Positions 14,893-23,800 of a stretch of 33,530 nt of DNA are shown in pieces. The notes beneath the pieces are model-generated. The model was not told the origin of the DNA and did no database searches. It was given only the letters and a program-made list of their open reading frames with translations. How positions within the stretch are numbered: the first letter of the stretch is position 1; each line of letters begins with the position of its first letter. Source of the stretch: Clostridiales bacterium (GTDB taxonomy: Bacteria; Bacillota; Clostridia; UBA1381); NCBI GenBank assembly GCA_029226975.1, contig JAQXZB010000029.1, positions 1-33,530 of the forward strand. Direction: 5' to 3'. The position numbers and the translations under genes were made by a program.

Positions 14893-15882
14893 ATGGAAAT
14901 ACAGTTAAACGGATATTATGATAAAAATTTGGGTGACGATATAATGCAGAGGATAATTGTTCGCGCGTTTCCTCAGCATACCTTTTATGTAAAGCCCATA
15001 CAGAGGGAAATGGCGGCGCATTTGGAAAATGAGCCGAATGTAAAATACGGGACCTGTGACGAGGTAATGATTAACGTAATCGGTACGGGATTTTTGTTTA
15101 ACAGTCGTATGGCTAAGCTTTCAAGACTGCTGTCTAAACCAAAAATGAAGTATAGGCACTGCGCTGTGGTTGACTGCTCGATAGAATTGGTAAACGACAG
15201 GCTTTCTGCGCTGTTTACGAGGGATGCCTTAATGCAATACGACCATGTAAGCTGTCGGGACGGCTATTCTTACGATTTTATTCGTAAATATACAAAGAAA
15301 AACAATGTTTTTTGTTATCCGGACATTGTTTTTTCAGAGAATGTCCCCAAAAGCTTCGGCGACTGCTTAGGGATAGCGCCCGTTCGCAGAATGTACGGTG
15401 ATGTGAATTACAGCTATTATAAAAAGCTTGCATCTGCGGCGGACAGCTTTGTTGAAAGATATGACCGCAAGGTGCTGCTGTTCGCCTTTGATAACGGTAT
15501 TGAAAACGATATTTCTGCCTGCGGCAGTATTAAAAATATGATGAAGTACGGTGACAGTGCGGAAATAGTTATATATAACTCGGATATAGATTATTTTTAC
15601 AGCCGTATTGCGGAGTGCGCAAAAATGATTGTGTCGCGTTTTCATGCCGCCGTTTTGGCACTGCTTTGTGAAATTCCGATTATATGTGTGTCCGACACAA
15701 ACAAGGTGCGTGATTTGTGCGGCGTGTTCGGCATGACTTATCTTGGCAGAGATGATAACAGTAGGGCAGTTTTTGATTTTATAGTGAATAATGATGAAGC
15801 AGTTAAAATACCGGATAGGATAAAAGAAGAAGCAAAAAAGCACATAAGCTCGCTTAACAGGTGGTTAGAGGAGATAAAGTAA
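14893..15882 (+). CDS. Polysaccharide pyruvyl transferase family protein
   Basis: A 329-aa protein of the PF04230/CsaB-like group, which transfers pyruvate from phosphoenolpyruvate to sugar hydroxyls to make ketals. It shows the N-terminal YYDKNLGDDIMQR element, VSCRDGYSYDFIRKY (the usual S.RD..S region), YPDIVF, and the C-terminal SRFHAAVLALLCEIPII, which is the best family marker. The ATG has AGGAG upstream. Pyruvylated wall polymers are the classic ligands of SLH modules through CsaB. Two SLH proteins are encoded in this window, so a link between this enzyme and SLH anchoring is possible. Position inside the polymer cluster also allows it simply to decorate the secreted chain. Confidence 0.85.
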   Translation: MEIQLNGYYDKNLGDDIMQRIIVRAFPQHTFYVKPIQREMAAHLENEPNVKYGTCDEVMINVIGTGFLFNSRMAKLSRLLSKPKMKYRHCAVVDCSIELVNDRLSALFTRDALMQYDHVSCRDGYSYDFIRKYTKKNNVFCYPDIVFSENVPKSFGDCLGIAPVRRMYGDVNYSYYKKLASAADSFVERYDRKVLLFAFDNGIENDISACGSIKNMMKYGDSAEIVIYNSDIDYFYSRIAECAKMIVSRFHAAVLALLCEIPIICVSDTNKVRDLCGVFGMTYLGRDDNSRAVFDFIVNNDEAVKIPDRIKEEAKKHISSLNRWLEEIK

Positions 15883-16836
15883 ATGGTATCGGTAATCGTT
15901 CCGGTGTTTAATGCCGAAAAAACAATAGAACGTTGCTTAAAGTCACTTATCAATCAAACCTTGACGGAATTGGAGATTATTGTTGTAAATGACGGCTCAA
16001 CCGACAATACGGTGAACGTTATAAACAGCTTAAAAAGCGATAAAATAAAGCTTGTAAATCAAGAAAACCGCGGTCAGGGTATTGCGCGAAATAACGGAAT
16101 AAAGCTTGCAAAGGGCGATTATATAGGCTTTGCGGACGCGGATGACAGTGTTGATTTGAATATGTATAAATCAATGTATGCGGCGGCGGTTAAATATGAC
16201 GCGGAATTGGTTCAGTGCGGCATAATCGACATAAGAGGTAATCAATCGCAGGCAAGAGCGGCGGATGTTGAGGGCTTGGTAACGATTAATGACCGCGAGG
16301 AATATGCCGTAAATTATTTTATGGCTTTGAAGCATACAAACGAGGTCTGCAACAAGCTGATAAAAAAAACGTTCCTGCTTGACAACAACCTGCAATTTGA
16401 CGATACAAGGCTTGTATTCAGCGAGGATTTGCTGCTTAATATCAAGATGCTGTCGCATTTAAACAGAGTATATTATATAAATAAACCCTTTTATTTCTAT
16501 AATATATCAAATGACGGGCATTGCTTAAAGGGCGGCAGAGAGCGGCTTGAGAAAATATGTACGTTATTTAAAGCAGGAGCGGAGTACAGTGCGGATAATA
16601 TCAAACCGTCGGTCAGGTGTGTGGCATGTAGTGTTATTTGGGAGTATTGCGCCAAAGCGGGGAATGACGATGTTTGTATGAGGGTATTAAAATACGATTT
16701 TGTAAAAGCGTGCATGAGAACGTCCATGAAGTATAAAGCGACATTACATCACAGAGCTGTTATGGGCATTGTTTGTGTTTTGCCGGTTAAAATGAAGTTG
16801 AAGGTTATAAAATACATTGTTAATAACAAATGGTAG
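15883..16836 (+). CDS. Family 2 glycosyltransferase
   Basis: A 317-aa GT-A enzyme that opens with VSVIVPVFNAEKTIERC. It has VNDGSTDNT (D37), GQGIARNNGIKLAKGDYIGF, and ADADD (85-88) as the metal site. FSEDLLLNIKM gives the ED catalytic pair. The start codon follows the preceding stop with no gap, and a GAGGAG ribosome binding site lies within the end of the pyruvyl transferase gene. It closes the operon. The C-terminus ends with a short basic, hydrophobic stretch (KMKLKVIKYIV) likely to associate with the membrane. Confidence 0.9.
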   Translation: MVSVIVPVFNAEKTIERCLKSLINQTLTELEIIVVNDGSTDNTVNVINSLKSDKIKLVNQENRGQGIARNNGIKLAKGDYIGFADADDSVDLNMYKSMYAAAVKYDAELVQCGIIDIRGNQSQARAADVEGLVTINDREEYAVNYFMALKHTNEVCNKLIKKTFLLDNNLQFDDTRLVFSEDLLLNIKMLSHLNRVYYINKPFYFYNISNDGHCLKGGRERLEKICTLFKAGAEYSADNIKPSVRCVACSVIWEYCAKAGNDDVCMRVLKYDFVKACMRTSMKYKATLHHRAVMGIVCVLPVKMKLKVIKYIVNNKW

Positions 16837-16848
16837 GACAAAATTCGC

Positions 16849-16888
16849 ATATACAAAAAACCGCATAGATATGCGGTTTTTTGTATAT
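16849..16888. terminator. Bidirectional intrinsic terminator between the EPS operon and tRNA-Leu
   Basis: A perfect 18-bp inverted repeat (16849-16866 with 16871-16888) has a 4-nt loop. The A6 and T6 runs flank a CCGCAT/ATGCGG core, so either strand yields a hairpin followed by U. It would end both the plus-strand polysaccharide transcript and the minus-strand rpsF-ssb-rpsR-tRNA transcript. Confidence 0.9.
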
Positions 16889-16889
16889 C

Positions 16890-16976
16890 TGGTGCCGATG
16901 ACCGGGGTCGAACCGGTACGGTATCGCTACCACCGGATTTTGAGTCCGGCGCGTCTGCCAATTCCACCACATCGGC
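16890..16976 (-). tRNA. tRNA-Leu (anticodon CAA)
   Basis: An 87-nt class II tRNA on the minus strand. Its GCCGATG/CATCGGC acceptor pair is followed by A and an encoded CCA. It has a D arm with GGCAGACGC, an anticodon stem CCGGA/TCCGG around CTCAAAA (anticodon CAA, reading UUG), a long variable arm GGTAGCGATACC, and a T arm with GGTTCGACC. It lies 33 nt downstream of rpsR and directly before the shared terminator, so it is probably cotranscribed with the ribosomal-protein operon or has a promoter within it. Confidence 0.95.
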
Positions 16977-17009
16977 GTATGGGCTGCCAAAGCAGCCTCT
17001 TATATGCAA

Positions 17010-17255
17010 TTATTCGGCAATAAACGGCAGTAATGCAATCTGTCTTGCTCTCTTGATAGCTGTTGTAAGCTGTCTTTGATGCTTTGCACATGTACCGCTG
17101 ATTCTTCTGGGAACAATCTTGCCTCTCTCGGATACATACTTTCTGAGCTTTGCCGTATCCTTGTAATCAATATGCTCAACCTTATCCACACAGAACAGGC
17201 AGACCTTCTTCTTGGGTCTTCTTGCTCTCTGGGGTCTGTCATTTCTTTCAGCCAT
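17010..17255 (-). CDS. rpsR: 30S ribosomal protein S18
   Basis: An 81-aa basic protein of standard S18 length. It has CLFC followed by [37 protein letters not shown], and a terminal [11 protein letters not shown]. The CxxC plus downstream cysteine resembles the zinc-binding (C+) form of S18. It assembles with S6 on the 16S rRNA platform. The ribosome binding site AAGGAGG precedes the ATG. It is the last protein gene of rpsF-ssb-rpsR, the usual bacterial order. Confidence 0.97.
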   Translation of the reverse strand: MAERNDRPQRARRPKKKVCLFCVDKVEHIDYKDTAKLRKYVSERGKIVPRRISGTCAKHQRQLTTAIKRARQIALLPFIAE

Positions 17256-17284
17256 GAGTTTTTCCTCCTTATCAATTTAAATCA

Positions 17285-17791
17285 TTAAAACGGTAAATCG
17301 TCCTCGCTGCCGTCTATCGAGCCAAAATCCATGTCCTCGAAATCGTTGTCAAACGACGGCTCCTGGGAGATTTGCGGCGCGGCGCTTTGCTGCGGCGGTG
17401 CCTGATAGCCTTGGTTATAGGTCTGATTATAGCCCTGGCTGTAACCTCCGCCTGCCTGGCCTGTACCTGTTTCGGCTCTTGAGCCGGTGAAATATGCCTC
17501 ATCCACACTAACCTCTGTGGAGAACTGTCTTTTACCGTCCTTGTCGTCCCAGCTTCTTGACTGCAGACTTCCTACAACCGCGATCATGCTTCCTTTATGG
17601 AAGTATCTGCTTATAAATTCGCCCGTCTGACGCCATGCTACACAGTTTATAAAATCTGCTGTCTGCTGTGCGTCCTTTGCGGCAAATCTTCTGTTTACCG
17701 CGATTGAAAACCTTGCAACGCTTACTCCCGACGGTGTCTGTCTTATATCAACATCTCGGGTTAAACGTCCCATGAGAATAACTTTATTCAT
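17285..17791 (-). CDS. ssb: Single-stranded DNA-binding protein
   Basis: A 168-aa SSB with an N-terminal OB fold (MNKVILMGRLTRDVD..., FINCVAWR, GSLQSRSWDDKDGKR) over about 1-105. A flexible G/Q/Y-rich linker follows (about 112-150), then the conserved acidic C-terminal tip DDLPF, which recruits replication and repair partners. It lies between rpsF and rpsR as in most Firmicutes. The SSB binds and protects single-stranded DNA during replication, recombination and repair. Confidence 0.97.
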   Translation of the reverse strand: MNKVILMGRLTRDVDIRQTPSGVSVARFSIAVNRRFAAKDAQQTADFINCVAWRQTGEFISRYFHKGSMIAVVGSLQSRSWDDKDGKRQFSTEVSVDEAYFTGSRAETGTGQAGGGYSQGYNQTYNQGYQAPPQQSAAPQISQEPSFDNDFEDMDFGSIDGSEDDLPF

Positions 17792-17810
17792 TCTTACACC
17801 TCAAAAGACA

Positions 17811-18113
17811 TTACTGCTCGTCTTTTCTGATAATGATAGTTCTGAGGATACCTTCCGTAATCTTGTACTGTCTGTCAAGCTCCTTCGGGAACTCTGAATC
17901 AGCCTTGAAGTTTACCAGGTAGTAAATACCCTCTGTTCTGTCATTGATTTCGTAAGCCAGTCTTCTCTTGCCCCACTCGTCAACGGACTCAAGCTCGCCG
18001 TTTGCTTCGATAAGCGATGTAAACTTATCCTTAAGCGCAGCTGTCGCTTCTTCCGTAAGTGTTGCGTCAATGATAAAAATTGTTTCATAGCTGTTTAAAA
18101 TCTTTTCAGCCAT
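17811..18113 (-). CDS. rpsF: 30S ribosomal protein S6
   Basis: A 100-aa S6 protein. The start at 18113 (MAEKILNSYETIFII) is chosen because AAGGAGG sits just upstream and the family begins there; an earlier ATG at 18164 would lie inside the structured leader. It has WGKRRLAYEINDRTEGIYYLVNF, the central conserved block of S6. It binds 16S rRNA together with S18 in the small-subunit platform. First gene of the rpsF-ssb-rpsR operon with its own promoter. Confidence 0.97.
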   Translation of the reverse strand: MAEKILNSYETIFIIDATLTEEATAALKDKFTSLIEANGELESVDEWGKRRLAYEINDRTEGIYYLVNFKADSEFPKELDRQYKITEGILRTIIIRKDEQ

Positions 18114-18130
18114 TTTCTGCACCTCCTTAT

Positions 18131-18184
18131 GGACTTTAGTCCCGGAACACTTTGCTCCGGGCAAGGATTGTCTGTATCACAGAC
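18131..18184 (-). promoter_or_regulatory. Structured rpsF leader, possible S6:S18 autoregulatory site
   Basis: On the minus strand the leader holds GTCTGT/ACAGAC (18179-18184 with 18170-18175), then CCCGGA/TCCGGG (18156-18161 with 18141-18146) with a 9-nt loop. A GGACT/AGTCC palindrome (18131-18142) overlaps the second stem. Many bacteria have an rpsF leader that binds the S6:S18 complex through a CCG-containing hairpin. The CCG-containing stem and its position fit, but I could not check the bulge geometry. Confidence 0.4.
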
Positions 18185-18190
18185 CAGTAC

Positions 18191-18219
18191 ATTATACACC
18201 CAAAACAGGAAAAAGTCAA
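18191..18219 (-). promoter_or_regulatory. Sigma-A promoter of rpsF-ssb-rpsR
   Basis: On the minus strand TTGACT (18214-18219), a 17-nt spacer, then a perfect TATAAT (18191-18196). The start would be near 18184, at the beginning of the first leader hairpin. Confidence 0.8.
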
Positions 18220-18245
18220 TAACTTTTTTAAAATTTTTGAAAAAA

Positions 18246-18620
18246 TTATTCCTTTTCCTCAAAATCTGTTTCAAATAACTGCCCGGGATTGTACTTTTTA
18301 TCGGTATACTTTTTCTGTGAGAGTAAAAAAGCATACATCTCATGCAGCATTTCAATGCCTCGGCAGTTTAATCTGCCCAAATCTATCGTAGTGTCAAGCA
18401 TACTGTTGTTGCGGCGTTTTTCGGATATGCCGATTATGTAATCTATCGACACATCGAAAAGCTTCGACAGCTTGGAAAGGGTGCTGCAGCCGGGAAGCCG
18501 TTCTCCCGACTCCCACATGGCAATGTTTGAACGGCTTGTTCCCATTGCCTGTGCAAGCTCGGTCTGGCTCATTCCAACGGCGTTTCTGAGCTGTTTGATG
18601 TGGTTTGCTGATTTTGACAT
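18246..18620 (-). CDS. XRE-family helix-turn-helix regulator
   Basis: A 124-aa protein with an N-terminal XRE/Cro-type HTH (about 7-64: [20 protein letters not shown], then TSRSNIAMWESGERLP and LSKLFDVSIDYIIG). A C-terminal ~55-residue part has no recognised domain, and the end is acidic. The ATG has AGAGGAAG upstream and lies within the 3' end of ftsH in another frame, an overlap of 52 nt, so it is probably translationally coupled to ftsH. Its target is unknown; a link with the FtsH stress/proteolysis function is possible. Confidence 0.85.
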   Translation of the reverse strand: MSKSANHIKQLRNAVGMSQTELAQAMGTSRSNIAMWESGERLPGCSTLSKLSKLFDVSIDYIIGISEKRRNNSMLDTTIDLGRLNCRGIEMLHEMYAFLLSQKKYTDKKYNPGQLFETDFEEKE

Positions 18621-20569
18621 TGAACTTCCTCTGCCTGTTTGCGCTGTTTTTTGACCTCATTAAATATCTGCATAAATTCCGTTCCCGTAATGGTTTCGCG
18701 GCTTATCAGAAATTCAGAAATGCGGTCTAAGGCGTCGCGGTTGTCCGTTAAAAGCTTCATTGCCTTTGTGTGGCATTCGTCAAGCACCTTGACGATTTCG
18801 CGGTCAATCTCCGTTTTGGTTTCGTCTGAGCAGTGGGAAACATTGGTGCCGTCAAGGTATTTGTTCTGTGTGCTTTCAAGCCCCGCCATACCGAATTTGT
18901 CGGACATTCCGTACTGGGTCATCATATTCCTTGCAAAGGCTGTGGCGCGCTCTATATCGTTTGCCGCGCCGGTGGTTTTGGTGTTAAAGACAAGCTCCTC
19001 TGCCGCACGTCCCGCCAAAAATACGGTAATCTGGTCGAGTATTTCGTCCTTTGACATCAAATACTTTTCCTCCTCCTCGGGCATCTGCATGGTATAGCCC
19101 AAGGAACCCATGGTACGGGGTACAATGGTGATTTTCTGTACCGGCTGGGTATTTTTTTGCAAAGCGGTGGCAAGAGCGTGACCCACCTCGTGAAAGGCTA
19201 CGATTTTCTTTTCGCTCTCCGATAAAATTCTGTCCTTTTTCTCCTTGCCGGCAATGATTATTTCAACCGCCTCCATTAAATCCTCCTGAATAACAAGCTT
19301 TCTTCCGCAGCGTATCGCCCGAAGTGCGGCTTCGTTAATCATGTTTGCCAAATCCGCACCCACAGCGCCGCTTGTGGCAAGCGCCATTGCGTGCAGGTCA
19401 ATGGAGGAATCCATTTTAACGTTTTTGGCGTGGACCTTTAAAATATCCTCGCGTCCCTTAAGGTCGGGCTTTTCAACGATTATACGCCGGTCAAAGCGTC
19501 CGGGTCTTAACAGTGCCTTGTCAAGCACGTCCGGGCGGTTTGTCGCCGCAAGAATGACTATACCCTTTGAGGAGTCGAAGCCGTCCATTTCCGCAAGAAG
19601 CTGATTTAAGGTCTGCTCTCTTTCATCGTTTGAGCCAAGCTGATTGTCCCTTGATTTTCCTATTGCGTCAATCTCGTCTATAAAGATTATGCAGGGGGCT
19701 TTTTGGTTTGCCTGCTTGAATAAATCCCTTACTCTCGAAGCACCCACGCCCACAAACATCTCCACAAACTCCGAGCCTGAAAGAGAGAAGAAGGGAACGT
19801 TCGCCTCGCCGGCAACCGCTTTGGCAAGCAGGGTTTTACCCGTTCCCGGCGGCCCTACCAAAAGCGCACCCTTGGGCTGCTTTGCGCCTATGGCGGTGTA
19901 TTTTGCGGGATTGTGCAAAAAGTCAACAATTTCGTCAAGGGACTCCTTCGCTTCCTCCTGTCCCGCCACATCGTTAAAGGTAACGTTGGTTTTGTTTTGC
20001 ATATTGTACATTTTTGCGTTGGACTGACCTATGCCCATTATTCCGCCGCCCATTTTCTTGGACATGGAACGGGTGAGCAGGAAAAACAGCAGATAAATTA
20101 CCACTAAGGGAAGTATCCATGTAAGGAAGAAATCCAACAGGGGATTGGAATACTTCACCGGTGTGGAATAGCTCACTCCATGCTCGTCAAGCATGGCAAG
20201 AAGCCTGTCGTCGCGAATGTAGCCGGTATAGTAAACACTGCGCTTTTCCTTGTTAGCCTCCTCGACTGCCCTTGAGGCGTTTATGCCGAACATTTCAAGA
20301 AGCTCCGAGGTCTGCTTTGACGGAGCTGCCGCAATATCCTCGGGAATTTTTTCATATATAATATAGCGATCCGAGCTTATTACAACCTCGTCCACCTTGT
20401 CCTGACGCACCATGTCAAGAAATTCGTTATATCCTATCTCAACCTCCTTTGACGATGAAACCGAACTTATCACCAAATTCAATATAATTGTCGCCGCTAT
20501 GGAAATCATAAGAAATATAAACAGCGGTCCCTTAAGGGGGGATTGGCTGTCCTTTTTTTTATCGTTCAC
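18569..20569 (-). CDS. ftsH: ATP-dependent zinc metalloprotease FtsH
   Basis: A 666-aa membrane-bound AAA+ protease. Two membrane helices (about 14-36 and 144-166) flank a ~105-residue extracytoplasmic domain. The ATPase module has Walker A GPPGTGKT (239-246), Walker [12 protein letters not shown], and the second region of homology [19 protein letters not shown]. The peptidase module has the zinc-binding HEVGH (460-464). It forms hexamers that degrade misfolded and regulatory membrane and cytosolic proteins. The C-terminal tail is Q/S/T-rich and overlaps the start of the XRE gene. AGGAGG lies upstream of the ATG. Confidence 0.97.
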   Translation of the reverse strand: MNDKKKDSQSPLKGPLFIFLMISIAATIILNLVISSVSSSKEVEIGYNEFLDMVRQDKVDEVVISSDRYIIYEKIPEDIAAAPSKQTSELLEMFGINASRAVEEANKEKRSVYYTGYIRDDRLLAMLDEHGVSYSTPVKYSNPLLDFFLTWILPLVVIYLLFFLLTRSMSKKMGGGIMGIGQSNAKMYNMQNKTNVTFNDVAGQEEAKESLDEIVDFLHNPAKYTAIGAKQPKGALLVGPPGTGKTLLAKAVAGEANVPFFSLSGSEFVEMFVGVGASRVRDLFKQANQKAPCIIFIDEIDAIGKSRDNQLGSNDEREQTLNQLLAEMDGFDSSKGIVILAATNRPDVLDKALLRPGRFDRRIIVEKPDLKGREDILKVHAKNVKMDSSIDLHAMALATSGAVGADLANMINEAALRAIRCGRKLVIQEDLMEAVEIIIAGKEKKDRILSESEKKIVAFHEVGHALATALQKNTQPVQKITIVPRTMGSLGYTMQMPEEEEKYLMSKDEILDQITVFLAGRAAEELVFNTKTTGAANDIERATAFARNMMTQYGMSDKFGMAGLESTQNKYLDGTNVSHCSDETKTEIDREIVKVLDECHTKAMKLLTDNRDALDRISEFLISRETITGTEFMQIFNEVKKQRKQAEEVQCQNQQTTSNSSETPLE

Positions 20570-20602
20570 TGTGTAACCTCCTGTTTTGATTATGCTATGC
20601 CT

Positions 20603-20631
20603 ATTTTATCACATAAAACGGATTATTTCAA
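20603..20631 (-). promoter_or_regulatory. Predicted ftsH promoter
   Basis: On the minus strand TTGAAA (20626-20631), a 17-nt spacer, and TAAAAT (20603-20608). The start would be about 25-30 nt before the ftsH start codon. The rest of the 320-nt divergent region up to the SLH gene is A/T-rich with no gene or strong hairpin. Confidence 0.6.
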
Positions 20632-20808
20632 TGCATAAAGAAAAAGTTTTGAATAAATTTACATTTTGTATATGTTTTTTTCATAAGCCGCGGCACATTC
20701 ACAAACAAAAGGGCGGGGGTTTTGGGAAATGTACTTAAAAAATATGTGCTGAAATTGTGGAAAAAGACGAAAAGCCCAAAAAAGCAAATCAATAATATAT
20801 AAAATGTG

Positions 20809-20837
20809 TTGACTTATGGCGCAAACAATGATATAAT
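20809..20837 (+). promoter_or_regulatory. Sigma-A promoter of the large SLH protein
   Basis: TTGACT (20809-20814), a 17-nt spacer, and a perfect TATAAT (20832-20837). The leader is only about 45 nt, with no riboswitch, in contrast to the first SLH gene, which fits constitutive high expression. Confidence 0.8.
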
Positions 20838-20889
20838 TGTAAATAATGCTGCTTCAGCAATAAAAAAATCGAAAGGAAGTACAGAATTG

Positions 20890-23800
20890 ATGAAAAAGCA
20901 CATTTCTTTGGCTTTGGTGCTTACTATGCTGATAACGGCAATATTCTCGAATACCGTCTTTGCGGCATTCCCGGATGTTGACGCAACAAATAAGTATTAC
21001 AAGGCCATCCTCACACTTCAAAATCTTAAGATTTTGGACGGAGACGAATCGGGGAAATTCAATCCCCAAAACCAGATAACCAGAGCGGAGTTTACCAAAA
21101 TGCTGGTATGCGCTATGGGATACGGTGATTTTACAACAGAGCCTACAGAGTTTTCCGACCTTTCGGATCACTGGGCTAAATGCTACATAAAGACAGCTTA
21201 CGATTTGGGCATCGTAGACGGCTTTGATGACGGAACCTTTAAGCCCAACGACCCCGTTACCTATGAGCAATCCTTAAAGATGATGGTATGCGCCATAGGC
21301 TATGACGTAAACGCAAAGGACAAGGGCGGCTGGCCGAACGGATATATTCAGCAGGCTTCGGATTTGGGTATGACAAAGGGCATATCGGATCAGAAGAACA
21401 ACGAGCCGGCTTTAAGACAGATTATCGCACAGGTAGTTTACAACTCTCTTGAGGTATACAAGCAGGAGCTTCAAAACAACGGCTCAGTTGAGGTTACCAC
21501 CAAGACGCTGTTAAACGATAACCTGAAGATTTACAAGCTTAAGGGTACTCTTGTGGGTGTTGAAACAAATACCACAAACGATTGTACTTTGGCTCTTAAC
21601 CAGTATCAGATTGACATAAAGGCTGATAACGGCGAGGAAACCGTAATAGATATGTATGAGTATGCAAAGACCATGACCGTTGCGGAAATGGCAAAGCAGC
21701 TCGGTAACTACATGACTGTATATTATAAGCAGGCAAGCAATGTAGACGATAAAGAGCTTGTTATTGTGGATTTGGAAACAACCACAAATACTACCTATAC
21801 TATATCCTATGACGATATTATAGAGTATGACGGCTCACAGTTCAAATACTATCTGCCCAAGTCAAGCACAAAGAAATATTTGAAGGTTGACGCTTCGACA
21901 GTTACCGTAAGATACAACGGTCAGACCCTTGAGGCGGGCAAGACCTATACAATAGAAAGCAAGTCCGGCACGTCCACAAAGACCGTAACCAAGGAAGAGG
22001 CTGTAATGGAGTGGTTTGACCCCAACAGCGAGTATTTCATCTACGGTGACGTTACAATGACGGACAGCGGCTCAAAGGGCGAGATAAGTCTGCTTTCCAT
22101 AAACGACTATGAGGTTATGATTGCTCTAAAGACACCGGTAACAACGGATTACAGACTTCAGAACAAGCTTATAACCGGTGATTATCTTGACCTTAACCCC
22201 AACCAGGTGGACAAGGATGTTTATATTGAGAAGAACGGCAAGGCTGTACAGGCAACGTCAATTTCGGCAAACGATATAGTTTCCTATACGGAAAGCCTTG
22301 ACGGAGCGACCTTAAATCTTTATATCAATACCGATAACAAGATTACAGGTGCGGTTACAAGCATCAATACAAGCGATTACAAGATTACCATAGGCGGAAC
22401 AGAGTATAATTTAGGCAAGACCTGCCTTGATGACGTATATGCAAAAGAGGGCAAGAACATAACAACCAACTCAAATATCACAGCATATACGGATAAGCTG
22501 GGAACGGTTGTATACGCAACGGTAAACACAACCGATGAAATACCCTATGCTTATATTTCAAACGTAGCAATCGATATGGGTACCGACGAGGCGAATATTG
22601 TGGTATTCCTGCCCAAGACCTCGGCAACATCGGCAAAGAAATATCCTTTGGCAAACAAGGTAACCGTTTCGGCAAATCTGACGGGTACATATGAAACAAA
22701 GACCTACAGCAGCGCTGAAGAGGTTGCAAATGTCTTAAAACAGACAGCCGCTTACAGCAATGACGATGCAAATTTTGCGGATAAGATTTACGGTGCGGGC
22801 AAAGCTCCGTCAAATACGGACTATTCGCAGATTGCAAGAGTTAAGGTAAATTCAGCCGGCGAGGTTTCGGAGATAGTTACTCTTGACAATGCGCAAAATT
22901 CAAAGCAGAACGAGGATAATCAGTTTATCGCAAAGTATTATCCGCTGCAGAAGTATTACTATACTTCAAACTCCTTTAAGGAAAATTCAAGCAGCTCGAC
23001 TCTGTTCTCGATGAACTCGAACACGCTTATTATATATGTTCCTCAGGACAGAAGCCTAAAGGATAAGTACGCGAAGAAGGCAGCTTCATCATCAACCTTC
23101 ACCTCCGGCGAATCCTACTGGGTAGAAGCCTATGACGTTAACTCGTCAAGATATTCAAACGTAATCATTCTTTACGGTACAAGCGGTTCGGTTACTACGG
23201 TTTCAAAGACCACCGAAATATCGGTTGTAGGAGCAACCCCGTCCCAGTACTATGATTCGGATACGGGCGATACCGTTCAGAAGGTGTCTTTCTATACGGC
23301 TTCAAATGCCGTAAAGGAATGGACAACGGCAACAGCAACAGAGTTTGCAGACGTTGTTCCGGGTGATGTAATGCAGTTTGGCTATGACGCGGATCAGAAA
23401 ATCCAAGGCCGCAAGAAGGTAATAGACTATGCGGACATCAAGACAATTCTTGATGGCAAGACCACCGATGCGGTTTATACCACCGAAGAGGGCGAGCAGA
23501 CGATAAGCGAGTTGTATAACTGGACAGAGGAAATTGACCAGACAGCGGAAAACAGATACCAGAAGTATATGTTTGACTTCCGTTATCCCAAGGACAGCGT
23601 AAAGCCCCCGACAGATAACTATTATCAGACCTATACAAGCACCACCTACGGCGAAATTCCGTATACACAGGCTTGTATGTATAATGTATACAAGGTACTG
23701 ACGGACAGCAATAAGCTTCAGGTAACCAAGGAAGGCTTTGACGCGTCGACAAATCAGATGCGTGACAGCGAGAAGGTTGATATTGAAGAATACACAATCT

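Noticed and set aside
15367-15843. Minus-strand 158-codon ORF inside the pyruvyl transferase gene
   Set aside because: Antisense shadow; the plus-strand protein has clear family motifs and this one has none.
16890-16976. tRNA-Leu as an attachment site with a duplicated tail in the window
   Set aside because: No second copy of the tRNA 3' end was found between 1 and 16889, so no integration event can be demonstrated here.
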